DNA of 64,000 bases. Origin: Exilibacterium tricleocarpae. Its GTDB lineage: Bacteria; Pseudomonadota; Gammaproteobacteria; Pseudomonadales; Cellvibrionaceae. The DNA is taken from contig NZ_ML660096.1 of assembly GCF_007004655.1 (NCBI RefSeq), positions 158,059 to 222,058 of the forward strand, written 5' to 3'. The position numbers were made by a program, and so were the translations under genes. The notes beneath the pieces were generated by a model that was not told where the DNA came from, ran no database searches, and worked only from the letters and a program-made list of their open reading frames with translations. This document shows, in pieces, positions 52,585-63,404 of this stretch (within the stretch, counting starts at the first letter, position 1; every line of letters starts with the position of its first letter).

Positions 52585-53895
52585 CTAACGAAAGAAAGGA
52601 AAATACCCACCGCGAACCCTGATATCCATCCACACCAGATGGTGATCGGAGGAAATCACCGGGAAGCCTGCGCCCACCAGGTAAAAACTCTCGTCGTTCT
52701 CAGTCGGTCGGAACACACCTCCGCAGACAGGCTGCAGACCACGGCGCGACGGTAAGACGTAATCCACCCGTAGGTTGCCGGGATTATTGGGATTGAAATC
52801 AGCCGTGTCGAATGCCGGATTGCCGGCGTGCAACTCGTTGGCCAATCCCTCTGCCGCCGCATCGGCAAAACCGCCGAGACTGGCGGGCGTTATCTGCGCA
52901 TCCACCGCCGGATGTTGCAGGAGCTGGTTGATGGCGCCATCGAAACTGTCGCCGTCAAACGGGTCGGCATTGTAGTCGCCCATAATCACAAACGGTCTAT
53001 AACTGCCGAGACCACCGCGGCGCCCGGCGTCGTCGCGGATATAGCGCGCGCCCCGATACGGCCCCACATAGTCGGCCCAGAAGCGGATCTCATCGTGGTT
53101 GCGGCGACCGTTGCGATCCTCCGGCCCGTCGAAAACCGGCGGCGTCGGGTGAGCGGCCAGCACATGCACGGTGCGACCGCGAATAGAGACTGGCACGTCC
53201 CAGTGGCTTTTCGAGGACAACCGAAACACCGCCTGCTCATCGGCACTGTAGTAATCCCCGGGTGCCGGCGTGGTATCGTCGTCCGGCAGCAGGGCATCGG
53301 GCATATCGCGCCAGAGGAAGTGCCTGAAGGTCCTGGCCCGATAGTCTTCTATGGGATATTTCGACAACAGCGCCATACCGAACTGTCCGGGAAAAAAACC
53401 AAAGCCGTAGGCATCGCCGGGACCCGTAGTGGAACCGTCGTTATCGAAATCCTTGCCGGAGGGCACGCCAGTATTGGAGGGCGCGTTAAACGTGTAGTCG
53501 AAGTGAATGGCAGGCTGACCGTTCTGGCTGACGCCCAGGTAGTTTTCCTGGAACAACGCCAGTGCTTCACCATTGCCATCGTAATCAAACTCGTTCAGCA
53601 ACAGCACATCGGGCCGCACCCGCTGGATAATCTCCGCCACCGCCTTTATCTGCACATCGGCATCGTTACCCGCTTCCATCTGGTCGTCCGGATCGCGCAG
53701 ATCGGCGATCAACTGGCCTTCGGTGTTGCGATTGAGAAAAGCGTTGAAGGTGGCAAAGCGCACCAGACCGTGATCGCCGCGCTCGGCGGCCCGAGACAGA
53801 TCAGCGCTCATACAGCCATAGGGGCCATCGGCCTGGGCATGCAGACAGAAACCGGCTAAAGCGGCAATCAAATACGACATCCTGAGGTGTTTCAT
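52585..53895 (-). CDS. exported endonuclease/exonuclease/phosphatase family protein
   Basis: I start at ATG 53895 (MKHLRMSYLIAALAGF), eight bases after AGGAG. A signal peptide (about 1-22) leads into an EEP-fold protein of 436 residues. The catalytic elements are RFATFNAFLN near the mature start, VLLLNEFDYDGNGEAL with the metal-binding glutamate, LAAHPTPP with the histidine, VIMGDYNADPFDG and, at the end, SSDHHLVWMDI. EEP enzymes cut DNA, RNA or phospholipid/inositol phosphates. Export with this length suggests a secreted nuclease or phosphodiesterase that frees phosphate. The spacing of NEFD, GDYNADP and SDHH is typical. Confidence 0.85.
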   Translation of the reverse strand: MKHLRMSYLIAALAGFCLHAQADGPYGCMSADLSRAAERGDHGLVRFATFNAFLNRNTEGQLIADLRDPDDQMEAGNDADVQIKAVAEIIQRVRPDVLLLNEFDYDGNGEALALFQENYLGVSQNGQPAIHFDYTFNAPSNTGVPSGKDFDNDGSTTGPGDAYGFGFFPGQFGMALLSKYPIEDYRARTFRHFLWRDMPDALLPDDDTTPAPGDYYSADEQAVFRLSSKSHWDVPVSIRGRTVHVLAAHPTPPVFDGPEDRNGRRNHDEIRFWADYVGPYRGARYIRDDAGRRGGLGSYRPFVIMGDYNADPFDGDSFDGAINQLLQHPAVDAQITPASLGGFADAAAEGLANELHAGNPAFDTADFNPNNPGNLRVDYVLPSRRGLQPVCGGVFRPTENDESFYLVGAGFPVISSDHHLVWMDIRVRGGYFPFFR

Positions 53896-54362
53896 AAACA
53901 TTCTCCTGACATGGGTCATTAGATAACCCAGCATTAATGCCACTCAAACTTTACAGTCTGTTGAAGCTGGGATGAAGCTTTTGGGGCAAATATTAACTTT
54001 GCTCAGGATGTTGATCAGTCGCTGTTTTTTTGAGGTTAAACGTCGTGCTAACATGGCCGGCTCACGCCGGAGAGGAAAGAAAAAGAAAAAAACCGCCTGT
54101 AAATTGAAGTCACTCGGGCGACGGTTATAAACCTTCCCCGTCGCTGCGAAGACACCCAACACTTTCCCTTTTTGAAACAAATCAGTGCAGCGCGCACCAC
54201 ATGCGCGCACCGCCGCCCGCTGTTTACCCCAGACAGAAACCGAGAACTCAAACGATTTCAACCACTTATCCATGAGATAGAGATTGGCGCGCATATTGCT
54301 GCATCCGGTATTACCAAGACCTGAGATCGTAATACTGAGATCGTAATAAAGAGGAGAACCCG
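53896..54362. other. 467-base intergenic region upstream of the guanidine locus
   Basis: The region separates the divergent nuclease and ABC importer genes. A short frame on the minus strand (53944-54411) runs through both and is not credible. I looked for guanidine-I (ykkC), -II and -III riboswitch features and found none that I can support. A small perfect hairpin, CCGGCTCACGCCGG, lies near 54058. AGGAGAACCCG precedes the importer start. Two copies of GAGATCGTAATA lie 7 bases apart near 54325-54350 and could be an operator. Confidence 0.5.
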
Positions 54363-55337
54363 ATGATATCCCTACCACGACTGGTATTGAGCCTTGCCGC
54401 AACGCTGGCACTGACCGCGGCAGTCCAGGCGGCGCCCCCCTTGAAGATCGGCTACAGCGATTGGCCGGGCTGGGTCGCCTGGGAGATCGCTATCGAAAAA
54501 GGCATGTTCGAACAGGCCGGCGTCGATGTGGAATTCGAGTGGTTCGACTACGTCGCCAGTATGGAAGCGTTTGCCGCAGGCCAGTTGGATGCCGTCGCCA
54601 TGACCAACGGCGATACCCTGGTAACCGGCGCCACCGGTGCCCGCGGCGTGATGGTCCTGATCAACGACTACAGCAACGGCAACGATATGGTGATCGCCAA
54701 ACCGGGTATCAATTCAGTCAAAGAACTGAAAGGCAAAAAAGTGGGCGTGGAAATCGGCTTCGTCAGCCACCTGTTGCTGCTCAACGCGCTGGAGAAAAAC
54801 GGTCTCAAGGAATCCGAGGTGGAGTTAGTCAATGTGCCCACCAACGAAACGCCGCAGGTGCTGGCCTCCGGCCAGGTCGATGCCATAGTCGCCTGGCAGC
54901 CCAATTCCGGCCAGGCGCTGAAGCTGGTGCCGGGCGCAACACGCATTTACTCGAGCGCCGACGAGCCCGGGCTGATCTACGATGTACTGGCGGTAGCCCC
55001 GACCAGCCTCGCCACCCGGCGCGATGACTGGAAAAAAGTCCTGCAAGTCTGGTATCGGGCCATCGCTTACCTGCAAGCCCCCGCCACCCGCGCCGATGCC
55101 ATCAAGATTATGGCCGCGCGCGTGGGTATTGCACCCGACGCCTATGCCGAGTTTATCGACGGCACCAAAATACTGACGCTCGAGGAGGCCCTGCCGTTGA
55201 TGCGCAAGGCGGACGGCTTCAGATCACTCTACGGCTCATCAAAAATTGCCGACGCTTTCAATGTCGACAACAAAGTTTACGACAAAGCGCAGAAGATCGA
55301 GACCTATATCGATGCTTCGTTGATGGAAAGCCTTTAA
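54363..55337 (+). CDS. ABC importer substrate-binding protein (NitT/TauT type, likely guanidine)
   Basis: The 324-residue protein has a signal peptide (1-24, ending AVQAA). It then matches the SsuA/THI5-like binding proteins, with [20 protein letters not shown] and [15 protein letters not shown] at the start. It continues with [20 protein letters not shown] and the hinge regions around [19 protein letters not shown]. It delivers a ligand to the permease and ATPase encoded next. Because the operon encodes guanidine breakdown, guanidine is the likely ligand; this follows from context, and a related compound such as an alkyl guanidine or urea derivative is possible. Confidence 0.85.
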   Translation: MISLPRLVLSLAATLALTAAVQAAPPLKIGYSDWPGWVAWEIAIEKGMFEQAGVDVEFEWFDYVASMEAFAAGQLDAVAMTNGDTLVTGATGARGVMVLINDYSNGNDMVIAKPGINSVKELKGKKVGVEIGFVSHLLLLNALEKNGLKESEVELVNVPTNETPQVLASGQVDAIVAWQPNSGQALKLVPGATRIYSSADEPGLIYDVLAVAPTSLATRRDDWKKVLQVWYRAIAYLQAPATRADAIKIMAARVGIAPDAYAEFIDGTKILTLEEALPLMRKADGFRSLYGSSKIADAFNVDNKVYDKAQKIETYIDASLMESL

Positions 55338-55395
55338 GGCAACACGCCGGCAGCGGCACCCTGTACACTGATAATCGCCACAGCGGAACAGGCAT

Positions 55396-56367
55396 ATGGC
55401 AGTAAAAAAATGGTTCGCAATCCGCAAGACCCTGCAACCGCAGGCACGGATGGCCGTATCGGTCACCAGCTTTCTACTGCCGCTGTTGATCTGGAGCCTG
55501 GTAAGTTATGTGCCTTTTCTCTGGCACCCGAAAGTGGAAGTCGTGACACCAGGCGACGTCAGCTACTTTACCGAGGGAATGCTGGTCGACCGACCGCTGT
55601 TTGAAAAAGAAAAACAAACTGTGATCGAGGCCGGCGGGGTGACGCCCCGGGGCGTGCGGGCCAACCCGATCTATCTGCCCGCCCCCCACGAAGTGGTGAC
55701 GGCGTTTTACACCGCGTTTACCACCGAACCGAAACGCCGCAGCGAAAAGTGGCTGCACGAAAGCCTGTGGGAAAGTGTGCAGGTGATTTTCTGGGGCTTC
55801 CTGCTGTCCTCCCTGATCGGCGTGCCCCTCGGCATACTCGCCGGCACCTATGATTTCTTTTCACGCCTGTTTGAGCCGTTTATCGAATTCTTTCGCTACC
55901 TGCCGGCACCGGCATTCGGTGCTTTGGCGGTCGCCATTCTGGGGATTCACCACGCCCCCAAAATCGCGATTATCTTTATCGGCACTTTTTTCCAACAGGT
56001 GCTGGTCATCGCCAACACCACTCGCCAGCTCGACCCGGCGCTGCTGGAGGCGGCACAAACCCTCGGCGCCAAAAACCGGGCGCTGCTGTTTCGTGTGGTA
56101 GTGCCGGGCATATTGCCGGAGTTGTACCGGGATATGCGTATTTTGCTGGGCTGGGCCTGGACTTACCTGATCGTCGCCGAGTTGATCGGCAGCAGCTCGG
56201 GTATCACCTGGTTTATCACTCAACAGGCGCGCTACAAGAATTTCGAAAACGTCTTCGCCGCCATCGTGATGATCGGCATTATCGGCCTGGCCACCGATAT
56301 GATCATGGCCTGGTGCGGGCGCCGGCTGTTCCCCTGGCAACAGCAGGCCGGCGGCGCCGGCAAGTAG
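55396..56367 (+). CDS. ABC importer permease
   Basis: The 323-residue inner-membrane protein has a first helix at about 22-42. A periplasmic segment of about 80 residues follows (VEVVTPGDVSYFTEGMLVD), then five further helices. The EAA loop appears as EAAQTLGAKNRALLFRVVVP, the site that contacts the ATPase. The large periplasmic segment is longer than in simple SsuC permeases. It follows the binding protein by 58 bases and precedes the ATPase by 12, so the three form a transporter. Confidence 0.88.
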   Translation: MAVKKWFAIRKTLQPQARMAVSVTSFLLPLLIWSLVSYVPFLWHPKVEVVTPGDVSYFTEGMLVDRPLFEKEKQTVIEAGGVTPRGVRANPIYLPAPHEVVTAFYTAFTTEPKRRSEKWLHESLWESVQVIFWGFLLSSLIGVPLGILAGTYDFFSRLFEPFIEFFRYLPAPAFGALAVAILGIHHAPKIAIIFIGTFFQQVLVIANTTRQLDPALLEAAQTLGAKNRALLFRVVVPGILPELYRDMRILLGWAWTYLIVAELIGSSSGITWFITQQARYKNFENVFAAIVMIGIIGLATDMIMAWCGRRLFPWQQQAGGAGK

Positions 56368-56379
56368 GAGGTCAATACT

Positions 56380-57297
56380 GTGACATCGAAGCCGAAACTA
56401 CCGGACTATTTGTTGATGCAAAGCAGCACCGTCAAAGACAGGTTCGAGCGTCTGAAACAAAGACCGGTAACTCTCGAAGTCAATAACCTGGTGAAAGTTT
56501 TCGACACGCCGCAAGGCGATGTTACCGCCCTGCAGGCTATCAACTTCACCGTGCACCGGCGCGAATTTGTCTGTGTGGTGGGCGCCTCCGGCTGCGGCAA
56601 ATCCACCCTGGTCCGCATCCTGGCAGGCCTGGAAACACCCAGCGCCGGCACCATCCGTCTCAACGGCGCCGCCGTCGAGGGCCCCGGCCCCGATCGGGGC
56701 ATGGTGTTTCAGGGTTACACGCTGTTCCCGTGGCTGACGGTAAAACAAAATGTCATGTTCGGCCTGCGCTGCACCGGCCACAGTCGCTACACCGCCGAGC
56801 AGGACGCGCTGCAGTGGATCGACCTGGTCGGGCTCAACCGCTTTGCCGACAGCTACCCGCACCAGTTGTCCGGCGGTATGAAGCAGCGCGTCGCCATCGC
56901 CCGGGCGCTGGCCAACCAACCGAAAGTACTGCTGATGGACGAGCCCTTCGGCGCCCTCGACGCCCAGACCCGGGCCCGCATGCAGGCTTACCTGCTGGAG
57001 ATTTGGCAAAATATCGACATTACCGTCGTGTTTATTACCCACGACCTGGACGAAGCCGTCTATCTGGCCGACCGCATCCTGGTGCTGAAAGCCAACCCGG
57101 GCGAAGTCCAAGAGATGATTGAGGTCCCGGTGCCTCACCCGCGCACACCGGCGCAGTTTTTGAGCGCTGAATTTCTCGCCACCAAAAGACGCCTGGAAGA
57201 GCTTATTCACCCGCCGGTCACCGTCACCGAGGACGCAGACCGCCTCAATATGGTGAGAATGGTTGCCGTCGACGACGCTGTCGGCAGTGTTTTTTAG
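56380..57297 (+). CDS. ABC importer ATPase
   Basis: The 305-residue protein starts at GTG 56380 eight bases after AGGAGG. Walker A is GASGCGKST, the signature is [15 protein letters not shown], Walker B is [12 protein letters not shown] and the switch histidine is in [11 protein letters not shown]. It belongs to the nitrate/sulfonate/taurine group. An N-terminal extension of about 35 residues precedes the usual start. It hydrolyses ATP to drive the importer encoded by the two genes before it. Confidence 0.93.
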   Translation: MTSKPKLPDYLLMQSSTVKDRFERLKQRPVTLEVNNLVKVFDTPQGDVTALQAINFTVHRREFVCVVGASGCGKSTLVRILAGLETPSAGTIRLNGAAVEGPGPDRGMVFQGYTLFPWLTVKQNVMFGLRCTGHSRYTAEQDALQWIDLVGLNRFADSYPHQLSGGMKQRVAIARALANQPKVLLMDEPFGALDAQTRARMQAYLLEIWQNIDITVVFITHDLDEAVYLADRILVLKANPGEVQEMIEVPVPHPRTPAQFLSAEFLATKRRLEELIHPPVTVTEDADRLNMVRMVAVDDAVGSVF

Positions 57298-57348
57298 TCT
57301 GGTCGTGATGTCTTTAACCTGTTTTAATCGGGAGAGTTTGCACCGCCA

Positions 57349-57834
57349 ATGAATTCTCAAGCCCCCAAACCGCCGCCGTCGTCGCAAAAAGTCAGCCGCA
57401 TCAGTATTTCCCTGCCCGAGGAACTGCTCGGGCAGTTTGACGGGATGGTGCTCGCGCGCGGTTTCGAAAGCCGCTCGCAGGCCATTTGCGATATGATCAA
57501 CCAGCAACTGAACGACCACCGTCGCGACCTGGACGGCGGCATCATGGCCGGCACTATCAACCTGGTATACAACCACGCCGTCATCGGCGTGCAGAAAAAA
57601 CTGCACGATCTGCAGTACGAGTATATCGATGAAGTGATCAGCACCCTGAATGTGAACCTGACCCACACCAACACCTTATCGGTGGTCCTGGTCCAGGGTC
57701 CGGCCGTCACACTGAAAACCATCGCCGATAAAATGATTACCCAGCGCGGCGTGATAACCGGCAAGCTGCTGCTCAGTTCGGCCATTATGCCGCCGCTGCA
57801 CCCACTCCCCGCTCAGCACGGGAGCCAGACATGA
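57349..57834 (+). CDS. NikR-family ribbon-helix-helix regulator without nickel ligands
   Basis: The 161-residue protein has a ribbon-helix-helix DNA-binding part at 14-56 (VSRISISLPEELLGQFDGMV and RGFESRSQAICDMI). A C-terminal ACT-like domain follows with VYNHAVIGVQKKLHDLQYEY, STLNVNLTHTNTLSVVLVQG and DKMITQRGVITGKL. That is the NikR plan. In E. coli NikR nickel is bound by H76, H87, H89 and C95. The matching positions here are Y90, N101, N103 and T109, so all four ligands are gone. A regulator of the guanidine operon that senses another ligand is likely. The stop overlaps the next start by four bases. Confidence 0.85.
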   Translation: MNSQAPKPPPSSQKVSRISISLPEELLGQFDGMVLARGFESRSQAICDMINQQLNDHRRDLDGGIMAGTINLVYNHAVIGVQKKLHDLQYEYIDEVISTLNVNLTHTNTLSVVLVQGPAVTLKTIADKMITQRGVITGKLLLSSAIMPPLHPLPAQHGSQT

Positions 57835-58550
57835 GTAAACCTTACTACAGCACCACCCTGCCCGGCGCCAGCCACTGGTCGTTGCGCCTGCACCGGGGTG
57901 TTCAATTGACCCTCACCGATCTCAACGGCGGCGCCAACGTCGGCATGCTGTTTTACAACCCCGAGGACCTGCTCGAGCGCTACAATGCGCCGGATACGCT
58001 GAAGTGCCAGCACACCTTCAAACTCACCCGCGGGCATTGCCTCTACTCCGATATGGGGCGCATCTTCTGCTCGATTACCGAGGATACGCTGGGTTGGCAC
58101 GAAACCGTCTGCGGCACCAGCACCGCCGCCAAGGTAGCGCAACGGTGGGGTGGCAGCACATACCAGGAGGCCCGCAACCAGCGCCGGCAAAACGGTTACG
58201 ACAGTTTTCTGGTGGAACTGGCGAAGTATGGCCTGACGGCGAAAGATATGGCGGCAAACGTCAATTTTTTCAGCAAAGTCGCAGTGGACGAGACCGGCAA
58301 CCTGAGCCTGGCCGCAGGGCATTCCCAGGCCGGCGCCCGGGTTTCGCTGCGCTTCGAAATGGACACCCTGGTCATTATGCACAACTGCCCGCACCCGCTG
58401 AGCGAAGCCGGTGACTATCCGCACACGCCGATCGGGTGTGAGTTGGCACAGGCGCAGCCGGTGGGTAGCGACGACGAATGCATGAACGCCTGTGCGGAAA
58501 ATCGCCGGGGTTTTGAAAACAACCGCCTCTACCATTTCGGCCTTTCTTAA
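57831..58550 (+). CDS. carboxyguanidine deiminase subunit (UAAP1, DUF1989)
   Basis: The 239-residue protein opens with [20 protein letters not shown], typical of urea-amidolyase-associated protein 1. It carries the DUF1989 core [40 protein letters not shown] and [17 protein letters not shown], with conserved cysteines and histidines. UAAP1 and UAAP2 together have been shown to act as carboxyguanidine deiminase, turning carboxyguanidine into allophanate and ammonia. The partner gene follows 19 bases later. The protein is cytoplasmic. Confidence 0.87.
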   Translation: MSKPYYSTTLPGASHWSLRLHRGVQLTLTDLNGGANVGMLFYNPEDLLERYNAPDTLKCQHTFKLTRGHCLYSDMGRIFCSITEDTLGWHETVCGTSTAAKVAQRWGGSTYQEARNQRRQNGYDSFLVELAKYGLTAKDMAANVNFFSKVAVDETGNLSLAAGHSQAGARVSLRFEMDTLVIMHNCPHPLSEAGDYPHTPIGCELAQAQPVGSDDECMNACAENRRGFENNRLYHFGLS

Positions 58551-58569
58551 CCGGCCGCGGGATCAAGCG

Positions 58570-59208
58570 ATGATAAAAGCAAGCACTCTCAAACGCGAAG
58601 ACGCGATATTCAGCCAGGTGGTGCCGGCGGGCGACTACCTGCTGCAGACAGTCGACAGCGGCCAGACCTGTCGCATCCTCGATCTCGAAGGTAACCAGGC
58701 CGCCGACACACTTTTTTACTGTCGCCACGATATTTCCGAACGCTACAGTGCCATGGATACCATTCGCGAACAGGGCAATGTGTATCTGACCGCCGGCTCC
58801 GTTCTACGCTCAAACCTGGGTAACCCCATGTTGACCATTAGCGCCGATACCTGCGGCCGCCACGATACCCTCGGCGGCGCCTGTGCCACCGAGAGCAACA
58901 CCGTGCGCTACGCCCTCGACAAACGCTGTATGCACGCCTGCCGCGACAGTTGGCTGCTGGCGCTGGCAGCGCATCAGGAGCTGGGGTTGAGCAAGCGGGA
59001 TATCACCCACAATATCAATTTCTTTATGAATGTGCCCATCACCCCGGCGGGCGGACTGATGTTTGCCGACGGTATTTCGGCCCCGGGAAAATACGTGGAA
59101 CTGACGGCGACGATGGATGTGATCGTCCTGATTTCCAACTGTCCCCAGCTCAACAATCCGTGCAACGGCCACAATCCGACACCGATAGAGTTTTTGCTGT
59201 GGCAATAA
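58570..59208 (+). CDS. carboxyguanidine deiminase subunit (UAAP2, DUF1989)
   Basis: I start at ATG 58570, giving 212 residues; upstream in-frame codons overlap the preceding gene. The core repeats the UAAP1 pattern: [51 protein letters not shown] and [20 protein letters not shown], ending [10 protein letters not shown]. It pairs with UAAP1 to form the deiminase of the guanidine pathway. Both members are present and intact, so the pathway should be complete here. Confidence 0.87.
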   Translation: MIKASTLKREDAIFSQVVPAGDYLLQTVDSGQTCRILDLEGNQAADTLFYCRHDISERYSAMDTIREQGNVYLTAGSVLRSNLGNPMLTISADTCGRHDTLGGACATESNTVRYALDKRCMHACRDSWLLALAAHQELGLSKRDITHNINFFMNVPITPAGGLMFADGISAPGKYVELTATMDVIVLISNCPQLNNPCNGHNPTPIEFLLWQ

Positions 59209-59295
59209 AGCCGACACCGGCGCCACACCGCCGCGCAGGACGACCTGCACGGCACCTTTTCACCCGGGACGACCCGCCAGACGCAAGTAACCAAC

Positions 59296-62200
59296 ATGTT
59301 TACCAGAGTGCTGATCGCCAACCGCGGCGCCATTGCCGTACGTATCATACGCACCCTTAAAAAGCTGGGCATCCACGCCATCGCGGTGTATCACGAGGCG
59401 GACGCGCAGTCGCTGCATGTGCGCCGCGCAGATACGGCTATCAGCCTGGGCGCCGGCAGCGCTGCCGACACCTATCTGAATATCGACAAGATTCTCCGCG
59501 CCGCAGCGCAGAGCGGCGCGCAGGCCGTTCACCCAGGTTACGGTTTTCTGAGCGAGAACACCGACTTCGTAGCGCGCTGTGAAAGCGCCGGTCTGCACTT
59601 TATCGGCCCCAGCGCCGAGCAGATTACCCTGTTCGGTTTAAAACACGAGGCGCGCGCCGCCGCCGAGCGGGCCGCCGTGCCGCTGGTGCCCGGCTCCCCG
59701 CTGCTGACCGATATCGAAGACGCGCTTGATCGGGCTGCGCAAATAGGGTTCCCCGTCATGCTGAAAAGCACCGCCGGCGGCGGCGGTATCGGCATGCAGG
59801 TCTGCCACAGCACAGCGGATTTGCGCAGTGCCTGGGACAGCGTGCGGCGCCTCGGCGCCAACTACTTCGCCAATGACGGCGTGTTTCTGGAAAAATATAT
59901 TGCCCGGGCGCGCCATATCGAGGTGCAGGTATTCGGCGACGGCGCGGGCAACACCGTTTCCCTCGGGGAGCGGGACTGCTCGGCGCAACGGCGCAACCAG
60001 AAAGTCATCGAGGAAACCCCGGCACCCAATTTACCGGCGCCGCTGCGCCGGCGGTTACACACCACCGCCGAACGCCTGATGGCGTCGGTCGACTATCGCA
60101 ACGCCGGCACCGTGGAATTTATTTACGACACCGATGCCGGGGCGTTTTACTTTCTCGAGGTCAATACCCGCCTGCAGGTGGAACACGGCATTACCGAAGC
60201 CGTGTGGTCGGTCGACCTGGTCGAGTGGATGCTCAAACAGGCGGCCGGCGAACTCGGTGACCTGCAACAGCGCAAACACCAACTGGAGCCCGGCGGACAC
60301 GCCATTCAGGCCCGCCTCTACGCCGAGGACCCCAACCGGGAATTCCAGCCCTGTGCCGGGCTGCTGACCGAAGTCCACTGGCCCGCGGCGGCCGGCCTGC
60401 GTATCGACCACTGGATCGAAGCTGGCCTCGAAGTGCCGGCGCTGTTCGATCCGATGCTGGCAAAAGTTATTGTCTGCGCCGCCGACCGCGAGACCGCCCG
60501 GGAACAACTGGATCGGCATCTGGCCGCCAGCACGCTCTACGGTATTGAAACCAACCTGGATTATGTGCGCGCCGTTCTCAACACCGAACCGTTCCGGCAG
60601 GGCCGGCTGCACACCGCCAGCCTCGCCGATTTCACTTTTACGCCTCACACACTGGATGTATTGCAGTCCGGCACCCAGACCACAATTCAGGACTACCCGG
60701 GCCGCACCGACCTGTGGCATATCGGCGTGCCGCCCTCGGGGCCCATGGACACATTAAACTTTCGCCTGGCCAATAAGCTGGTGGACAATCCCGAAACAGC
60801 AGCCGGCCTGGAAATCACTTTACACGGCCCCACCCTGTCATTTAACCGGCCCTGTCGCATAGCGTTAACCGGTGCGACCATCGAAGCCAGTATCGACGGC
60901 GCGCCTGTGGCCATGTACCAAACGCTTGAAGTGCCTGCCAAAGCCGTGCTGCGGCTCGGCGCTATCACCGGCAAGGGGGCCAGGGCTTACCTGGCACTGG
61001 CCGGCGGTATTCAATGCCCGGATTATCTGGGCTCAAAGTCCACCTTTACCCTGGGACAGTTTGGGGGGCATGGGGGACGCGCCCTGCGCAGCGGTGATGT
61101 ATTGCATCTGGGCGGCAATACCAGCGAGGTTCTCTCCGGAACTTTTACCTCCGAAACTTTTACCTCCGGAACTTTTACCTCCGAAACTGTTACCCCCGAG
61201 ACCGTCACCTCCCGGGCTCTCACCTCCGAGCCTTCCACGAAGACTCTCACCGGGAGTCCTGCCAAGACTTTTGCTGAAACACCTACCAATGCAAAAGCAT
61301 CCACGCCACCGGCAAGCATCGCTCCCGAGCACCGGCCCGCACTGCCCGAGGTGTGGGAGCTGCGGGTCATTTACGGTCCCCATGGCGCGCCGGACTTTTT
61401 TTCCGACAGGGATATCGAACAATTCTTTTCCCACACCTGGGAAGTGCACTACAACTCCAGCCGCACCGGTGTGCGCCTGATCGGCCCCAAACCGCAGTGG
61501 GCCCGCGACAGTGGTGGCGAGGCGGGGCTGCACCCTTCCAACATTCACGACAACGCCTACGCCTTTGGCACGGTGGACTTCACCGGCGATATGCCGGTTA
61601 TCCTCGGGCCCGACGGTCCATCCCTCGGTGGTTTTGTGTGCCCCGCGACGGTAGTTCAAGCCGACCTGTGGAAGCTTGGGCAGCTAAAAGCCGGAGCCAA
61701 ACTCAAGTTCACACCCGTCACCCACGCCTGGGCAACCGCGCTGGAAGCCGCACAAACCGCCGCCATCGCCCAGCTTCGCGCCGATACCACCGCCGTTGCG
61801 GCAACCGCTTCACTGCCGTCGCCTATTGCGGGGCGCGCACGCCTTGGCGACGACGAGGTGGTATATCGACTGGCGGGCGATCACTTCCTGCTGCTGGAAC
61901 TGGGACCACTCGAATTGAATATCGAGCGCCGCTTTCGGGTGCACGCACTGATGTTGTGGCTGCAGGATCACACGCTTACCGGTATCAGGGAATTGACGCC
62001 GGGCATTCGCTCCCTGCAAATTCACTACGATCCCCAACAGCTCGATCTGCAAAAACTGCTCGCCCACCTGGATACCGCCGTCGCCGCCGTGGCACAAAAT
62101 CCGGACAGCTCGGTGCCGGCTCGCATCGTACACCTGCCGCTCAGTTGGGATGACGAAGCCTGCCAGCAGGCCGTCGACAGATATATGCAAACAGTGCGAC

Positions 62201-63063
62201 AGGACGCGCCCTGGTGTCCGAGCAATCTGGAGTTTATCCGCCGTATCAACGGCTTGCCCGATATCGCCGCCGTCAAAGAGATCGTCTTTAACGCCGCTTA
62301 CCTGGTGCTGGGGCTGGGCGATGTATACCTGGGCGCACCGGTGGCGACACCGCTGGACCCGCGCCACCGGCTGGTAACCACCAAGTACAATCCCGCCCGC
62401 ACCTGGACGGCGGAGAATTCGGTGGGCATAGGCGGCGCTTACCTCTGTGTCTACGGTATGGAAGGGCCGGGTGGTTATCAGTTTGTCGGCCGCACCCTGC
62501 AGATGTGGAATCGCTACCGCCAGACAGAGGTTTTTGAAAAACCCTGGCTACTGCGCTTTTTCGACCAGATTCGGTTTTACGAGGTCAGCGCCGGCGAACT
62601 GGCACAGATACGCCGGGATTTTCCTCTCGGCAACTATCCTTTGAAAATTGAACACACTCGCTTTGACCTGGCCGACTACCAGCGCTTTCTGGATGCCAAC
62701 GCCGGCGCGATCGAACAATTCCAGCAACGGCGCCAGACCGCTTTCGATGCCGAACTCTCTCGCTGGCGCGCCGGTGGCCAGTTGACTTACGAGCCGCAGG
62801 TGCAGTCCCCGACAGAGGATTCGCAACCACCGCTGCCGGCGGGTACCAACGGTATCGACAGCCCGGTATCCGGCAGTGTGTGGCAATTGAAAGTGGCGGC
62901 GGGACAGCAGGTCCGGGAAGGCGACACCCTGATGGCACTGGAGTCGATGAAAATGGAAATTGAAATCAATGCCGACCGCAGTGGCAAGGTGGTAAAAGTA
63001 CTCAAAGATCAAGGCCAGGCGGTAACCGCTGGTGAAACCCTGCTTTGGGTGGAGGAGTCGTAA
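59296..63063 (+). CDS. guanidine (urea) carboxylase: biotin carboxylase, carboxyltransferase and biotinyl domains
   Basis: The 1255-residue enzyme has a biotin carboxylase domain (about 1-450). It is marked by [20 protein letters not shown], the glycine-rich loop [11 protein letters not shown] and [14 protein letters not shown]. Next comes an AHS2/KipA-like domain (about 460-610: [20 protein letters not shown]), continuing past an odd insertion to about 820. An AHS1/KipI-like domain lies at about 845-1050, and the C-terminal biotinyl domain has ALESMKMEI with K1219. Such enzymes carboxylate guanidine or urea with bicarbonate and ATP. The UAAP genes beside it favour guanidine. Residues 616-684 form a Thr/Ser/Pro-rich insertion encoded by 15-base tandem repeats, not typical of the family. 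Confidence 0.92.
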   Translation: MFTRVLIANRGAIAVRIIRTLKKLGIHAIAVYHEADAQSLHVRRADTAISLGAGSAADTYLNIDKILRAAAQSGAQAVHPGYGFLSENTDFVARCESAGLHFIGPSAEQITLFGLKHEARAAAERAAVPLVPGSPLLTDIEDALDRAAQIGFPVMLKSTAGGGGIGMQVCHSTADLRSAWDSVRRLGANYFANDGVFLEKYIARARHIEVQVFGDGAGNTVSLGERDCSAQRRNQKVIEETPAPNLPAPLRRRLHTTAERLMASVDYRNAGTVEFIYDTDAGAFYFLEVNTRLQVEHGITEAVWSVDLVEWMLKQAAGELGDLQQRKHQLEPGGHAIQARLYAEDPNREFQPCAGLLTEVHWPAAAGLRIDHWIEAGLEVPALFDPMLAKVIVCAADRETAREQLDRHLAASTLYGIETNLDYVRAVLNTEPFRQGRLHTASLADFTFTPHTLDVLQSGTQTTIQDYPGRTDLWHIGVPPSGPMDTLNFRLANKLVDNPETAAGLEITLHGPTLSFNRPCRIALTGATIEASIDGAPVAMYQTLEVPAKAVLRLGAITGKGARAYLALAGGIQCPDYLGSKSTFTLGQFGGHGGRALRSGDVLHLGGNTSEVLSGTFTSETFTSGTFTSETVTPETVTSRALTSEPSTKTLTGSPAKTFAETPTNAKASTPPASIAPEHRPALPEVWELRVIYGPHGAPDFFSDRDIEQFFSHTWEVHYNSSRTGVRLIGPKPQWARDSGGEAGLHPSNIHDNAYAFGTVDFTGDMPVILGPDGPSLGGFVCPATVVQADLWKLGQLKAGAKLKFTPVTHAWATALEAAQTAAIAQLRADTTAVAATASLPSPIAGRARLGDDEVVYRLAGDHFLLLELGPLELNIERRFRVHALMLWLQDHTLTGIRELTPGIRSLQIHYDPQQLDLQKLLAHLDTAVAAVAQNPDSSVPARIVHLPLSWDDEACQQAVDRYMQTVRQDAPWCPSNLEFIRRINGLPDIAAVKEIVFNAAYLVLGLGDVYLGAPVATPLDPRHRLVTTKYNPARTWTAENSVGIGGAYLCVYGMEGPGGYQFVGRTLQMWNRYRQTEVFEKPWLLRFFDQIRFYEVSAGELAQIRRDFPLGNYPLKIEHTRFDLADYQRFLDANAGAIEQFQQRRQTAFDAELSRWRAGGQLTYEPQVQSPTEDSQPPLPAGTNGIDSPVSGSVWQLKVAAGQQVREGDTLMALESMKMEIEINADRSGKVVKVLKDQGQAVTAGETLLWVEES
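61141..61230 (+). repeat. 15-base tandem repeats inside the carboxylase gene
   Basis: Three nearly identical units close to ACTTTTACCTCCGAA are followed by three diverged ones. They encode repeats of [10 protein letters not shown]. The insertion lies between conserved parts of the KipA-like domain and keeps the frame. Confidence 0.9.
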
Positions 63064-63404
63064 GGTGTGGTTCGTTGTTGCTCGCTTCGAGTGTTATTGG
63101 CGGGAGTCTAACCGATAGGCGCTTGCGTAAGAGAAAGTGTGCCATTTGATCGGTCTAGCGCGGGATAGGGGTTTCAGAAACACGTCGTAAACCCTTCCCT
63201 GGGGACTTCCCGACAGCATCCCTGCTGTCGAGAGTTTCTGAAACCCCTATCCCGCGCTAGACCTACCCGCAGTATTCTTAACTAATAAGGCTTAGGCAAG
63301 GAACGATCACCGGGTGCAAATCCTTTTAATTAAATACGATTGGCATCTGTACCAAAAATCCAGTTTCCAGCCATATCGCACACAGCGGAGTTCGGGAGAA
63401 AACT
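63064..63404. other. 341-base gap inside the guanidine operon
   Basis: No gene is present between the carboxylase and allophanate hydrolase genes, although the operon is otherwise tightly packed. The gap contains the 112-base hairpin element at 63152-63263 and the shared 29-base flank at 63259-63287. CGGGAG serves the TTG start of the hydrolase. Confidence 0.6.
63152..63263 (-). repeat. 112-base hairpin element (copy 2)
   Basis: Bases 63152-63181 and 63234-63263 form a perfect 30-base inverted repeat around a 52-base loop. The loop contains the perfect inner hairpin CGACAGCATCCCTGCTGTCG (63211-63230). Read on the minus strand, the loop matches the loop of 5085-5196 at 34 of 52 positions with no gaps, including GCAGGGATGCTG, CAGGGA and the final CGT. 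The arms match at only about half their positions, yet each is self-complementary. Both arms begin GGTCT. Confidence 0.85.

Noticed and set aside
53896-54362. Possible guanidine riboswitch upstream of the importer
   Set aside because: Neither the conserved cores of the guanidine-I class nor paired ACGR-loop hairpins of guanidine-II could be found; a covariance-model search would settle it.
53944-54411. Possible 155-residue gene on the minus strand upstream of the importer
   Set aside because: It overlaps the importer start, has no ribosome site and contains a run of phenylalanines from an A-rich tract; no domain is recognisable.
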